A DNA stretch of 64,000 bases from Lachnospiraceae bacterium (GTDB lineage: Bacteria > Bacillota > Clostridia > Lachnospirales > Lachnospiraceae), in contig CABJAV010000002.1 of NCBI GenBank assembly GCA_902363675.1, positions 1,583-65,582 of the forward strand. Direction: 5' to 3'. Below the pieces are notes generated by a model that was given only the letters and a program-made list of their open reading frames with translations, was not told where the DNA came from and did not search any database. Within the stretch, counting starts at the first letter, position 1. The number at the start of each line of letters is the position of its first letter. Below are positions 61,940-64,000 of this stretch, piece after piece. The position numbers and the translations under genes were made by a program.

Positions 61940-62989
61940 ATGGCAAAAGAAGATAAATTGAAAGCATTGGACGCTGCAATTGCACAGATTGAGAGACAGT
62001 ACGGTAAAGGATCTGTCATGAAGCTTGGAGATAACTCTGCAAATATGAACGTTGAGGTTGTTCCGACAGGATCCCTCAGTCTGGATATTGCTTTGGGACT
62101 TGGCGGACTCCCAAAGGGACGTATTATAGAGATCTATGGACCGGAATCCAGTGGTAAGACAACCGTTGCCCTGCACTGTGTTGCAGAAGTGCAGAAGCAG
62201 GGTGGTATCGCGGGATTTATTGATGCAGAGCATGCATTGGATCCGGTATATGCCAAGAATATTGGAGTAGATATTGACAATCTGTATATTTCCCAGCCGG
62301 ACTGTGGTGAGCAGGCGTTAGAAATCACTGAAACCATGGTGCGTTCCGGAGCGGTAGATATTGTAATCGTGGATTCTGTTGCAGCACTTGTTCCGAAGGC
62401 AGAGATTGATGGAGATATGGGAGATTCTCATGTAGGTTTGCAGGCACGTCTGATGAGTCAGGCACTTCGTAAGCTGACTGGTGTTATCAGCAAATCAAAC
62501 TGTGTTGTTATCTTTATCAACCAGCTGCGTGAAAAAGTTGGTGTTATGTTTGGTAATCCGGAGACAACAACTGGTGGACGTGCGTTGAAATTCTATTCGT
62601 CTGTTCGTCTGGATGTAAGAAGAATTGAAGCATTAAAGCAGGCTGGAGAAGTCGTTGGTAACCGTACAAGAGTGAAAGTTGTAAAGAACAAGGTCGCTCC
62701 GCCATTTAAAGAAGCAGAATTTGATATTATGTTCGGTCAGGGAATTTCCAAGGAAGGCGATATTCTTGATCTAGCAGCCAACGTCGGAATCATCAGCAAG
62801 TCCGGCGCATGGTATGCCTATGAAGGTGACAAGATTGGTCAGGGACGTGAGAACGCAAAGAATTATCTGCGTCAGAATCCGGATTTCTGCAAAATGATTG
62901 AGGAGCAGGTAAGAGAACATTATTTTGCACAGGAAACAGAGGAAGAGCCGGAAGCAGAGGAGAAAGCAGCAGAGGCTGATAAGGAATAG
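61940..62989 (+). CDS. recA: Recombinase RecA
   Basis: 349 residues. Walker A is GPESSGKTT (about residues 66-74). Walker [13 protein letters not shown], loop L1 and [10 protein letters not shown], and loop L2 [26 protein letters not shown] follow. The C-terminal tail is strongly acidic ([19 protein letters not shown]), a normal regulatory feature. It forms filaments on single-stranded DNA, exchanges strands and triggers LexA self-cleavage. ATG 61940 follows TAAGGAGAT. recX follows after 5 bp. Confidence 0.98.
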   Translation: MAKEDKLKALDAAIAQIERQYGKGSVMKLGDNSANMNVEVVPTGSLSLDIALGLGGLPKGRIIEIYGPESSGKTTVALHCVAEVQKQGGIAGFIDAEHALDPVYAKNIGVDIDNLYISQPDCGEQALEITETMVRSGAVDIVIVDSVAALVPKAEIDGDMGDSHVGLQARLMSQALRKLTGVISKSNCVVIFINQLREKVGVMFGNPETTTGGRALKFYSSVRLDVRRIEALKQAGEVVGNRTRVKVVKNKVAPPFKEAEFDIMFGQGISKEGDILDLAANVGIISKSGAWYAYEGDKIGQGRENAKNYLRQNPDFCKMIEEQVREHYFAQETEEEPEAEEKAAEADKE

Positions 62990-62994
62990 AGTGA

Positions 62995-63606
62995 ATGATT
63001 ACCGTAACAGAGTATGAATCTCTGGGGAAAGGTAAGCTCCGCGTGCGTTTTGATAACGAGGCGGAGCTTATTTTATACCGTGGAGAAGCAAAACAATGGA
63101 AGCTTCGCGAAGAAGCAGAAATATCCGAAGAAGATTATCAGAAGCTGCTTACCGAAGTGGTTGGAAAACGTGCAAAGAAACGCGCTATGCATTTGCTGGA
63201 GCGTATGGACCGTACAGAGAAACAACTGAGAGATAAATTGGAAGATGGGAAATATCCGCAGGTTTGTATTGATGAAGCAATCGCGTATGTCAGGAAATAT
63301 CATTATATTGATGATTACCGGTATGCCTGCACATTTATCCGGTATTCTCAGGAAAAGATGAGTCGGCTTCAGCTAAAGATGAAACTGACTCAGAAAGGAG
63401 TTCCAAGAGATGTGATCGAAAAGGCTTTGGAGGAGGAATATTCCGGAGAAGAGTCTGCGCAGATCGCACGCCTTTTAGAAAAGCGAAAGTTTGTGGCAGA
63501 GGAAGCGGACGAACGTGAATTTCAGCGGACTTACCAATATTTATTGCGCAGAGGGTTTCGAAGTAGCGATATTTTAAAAGTCATGAAAGCAAAACCGGAA
63601 TTTTAG
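62995..63606 (+). CDS. recX: Regulatory protein RecX
   Basis: 203 residues, all-helical with three-helix repeats. Family segments are KKRAMHLLERMDRTEKQLRDKL (about 63-84), AIAYVRKYHYIDDYRYACTFI, LQLKMKLTQKGVPRDVIEKALEE and TYQYLLRRGFRSSDILKVM. It binds RecA filaments and modulates their growth. The start lies 5 bp after the recA stop without a strong ribosome binding site, so translation is probably coupled to recA, keeping the level low. Confidence 0.93.
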   Translation: MITVTEYESLGKGKLRVRFDNEAELILYRGEAKQWKLREEAEISEEDYQKLLTEVVGKRAKKRAMHLLERMDRTEKQLRDKLEDGKYPQVCIDEAIAYVRKYHYIDDYRYACTFIRYSQEKMSRLQLKMKLTQKGVPRDVIEKALEEEYSGEESAQIARLLEKRKFVAEEADEREFQRTYQYLLRRGFRSSDILKVMKAKPEF

Positions 63607-63626
63607 ACAAATCAAGGGCGTATTGC

Positions 63627-63655
63627 TTGACATTATTAAGCAAAAAGGATAAAAT
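63627..63655 (+). promoter_or_regulatory. rny promoter
   Basis: Consensus TTGACA (63627-63632), 17 bp, TAAAAT (63650-63655). It lies about 85 bp upstream of the rny start. Confidence 0.7.
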
Positions 63656-63740
63656 TAATACGTTGTAAAGTTATGACATGAAAAGAGTTTTCTTTTTGTT
63701 ATATGTACAATGAAAACTTAATAAAGGAGGTGCTCCTGTA

Positions 63741-64000
63741 GTGGTGCCGTATGTAATTACTGCTATCATCACATTCGTAATTACTGCTGTTGCTATATGG
63801 TTTATTTCTGCCGAATATCACAAGAGGGTAGCCAATACAAAAATTGGTAACGCAGAAGAGAAAGCCAGAGGCATTATCGATGAGGCCGTAAAGACTGCTG
63901 AGAACAAGAAGCGCGAATCTATGCTTGAGATCAAGGAAGAGACCATTCGTTCCAAGAATGAACTTGACAAAGAAATCAAGGAGCGTAGAAATGAAATCCA
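63741..64000 (+). CDS. rny: Ribonuclease Y, N-terminal part (runs off the right edge)
   Basis: About 86 codons are present. A membrane helix (VITAIITFVITAVAIWFIS, about residues 5-23) is followed by a long charged coiled coil (KIGNAEEKARGIIDEAVKTAENKKRESMLE and onward). This is the standard N-terminus of RNase Y, the membrane-anchored endonuclease that starts mRNA decay in Firmicutes. The KH and HD domains lie beyond the window. GTG 63741 (or GTG 63744) follows AAAGGAGG (63723-63730). recX-rny adjacency is common in Clostridia. Confidence 0.9.
   Translation, partial: MVPYVITAIITFVITAVAIWFISAEYHKRVANTKIGNAEEKARGIIDEAVKTAENKKRESMLEIKEETIRSKNELDKEIKERRNEI

Overview
This window is a 64 kb chromosomal segment of a low-to-moderate GC, endospore-forming Gram-positive anaerobe. 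It most resembles the Lachnospiraceae (Clostridia). The reasons are a sporulation set (spoIIGA-sigE, sigG, spoIIIAA-AH), a CIRCE-controlled groESL operon, Firmicutes-type SOS and Spo0A boxes, T-box, TPP and preQ1 leaders, strong AGGAGG ribosome binding sites, a flavodiiron protein for O2/NO defence, and the absence of respiratory genes. Almost everything is on the + strand. The exceptions are an IS110-type transposase start at the left edge, sigG, and the flavodiiron gene. No rRNA, tRNA or CRISPR array is visible.

Layout, left to right. 0-2.2 kb: edge of an IS110-family element, a striking ~56 bp inverted repeat, a HAD phosphatase and two orphan ORFs. 2.2-4.3 kb: groES-groEL with CIRCE. 4.4-6.8 kb: a DegV fatty-acid-binding protein and purA. 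6.9-11 kb: a GldA/GldG/DUF4340-type ABC system and a small membrane protein. 11-12.6 kb: TPP riboswitch and thiC. 12.7-15.1 kb: a SEC-C protein, a T-box remnant with a collapsed thrS pseudogene, and a purine permease. 15.2-18.1 kb: a three-gene ABC importer of the TrpXYZ type. 18.2-19.5 kb: a DUF1540 protein and lgt. 19.7-30.3 kb: a dcw cell-division cluster (mraZ, rsmH, ftsL-like, two class B PBPs, murD, ftsW, divIB, ftsZ) lacking mraY, murF and murG. 30.3-34.5 kb: spoIIGA-sigE, an MBL/beta-CASP nuclease-like gene, and sigG inverted. 34.6-35.4 kb: a 46-aa ORF and preQ1-riboswitch queT. 35.6-48.8 kb: a 13 kb tightly overlapping operon (GldG-like exported protein, ABC ATPase and permease, a coiled-coil/Gly-Asn protein, MoxR ATPase, DUF58 protein, a 1479-aa multi-VWA protein, a PF09818 ATPase). 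48.8-55 kb: T-box proS, flavodiiron protein, a degenerate sigma-like protein, argS. 55.1-59.8 kb: spoIIIAA-AH. 59.8-64 kb: prfC, thioredoxin, SOS-boxed recA, recX, start of rny.

How the genes work together: division genes lead directly into the sigma-E locus. The ftsZ/spoIIGA junction carries a Spo0A box, a promoter with a 21-bp spacer and a hairpin that buries the spoIIGA ribosome binding site. That arrangement would separate vegetative read-through from sporulation transcripts. SpoIIGA processes pro-sigma-E. The spoIIIA operon builds the mother-cell side of the feeding-tube channel needed for sigma-G activity in the forespore, and sigG is also in the window. The most unusual items are the MoxR/VWA/ABC operon, the degenerate sigma factor, the spoIIG junction, the collapsed thrS and the inverted repeat at the left edge.
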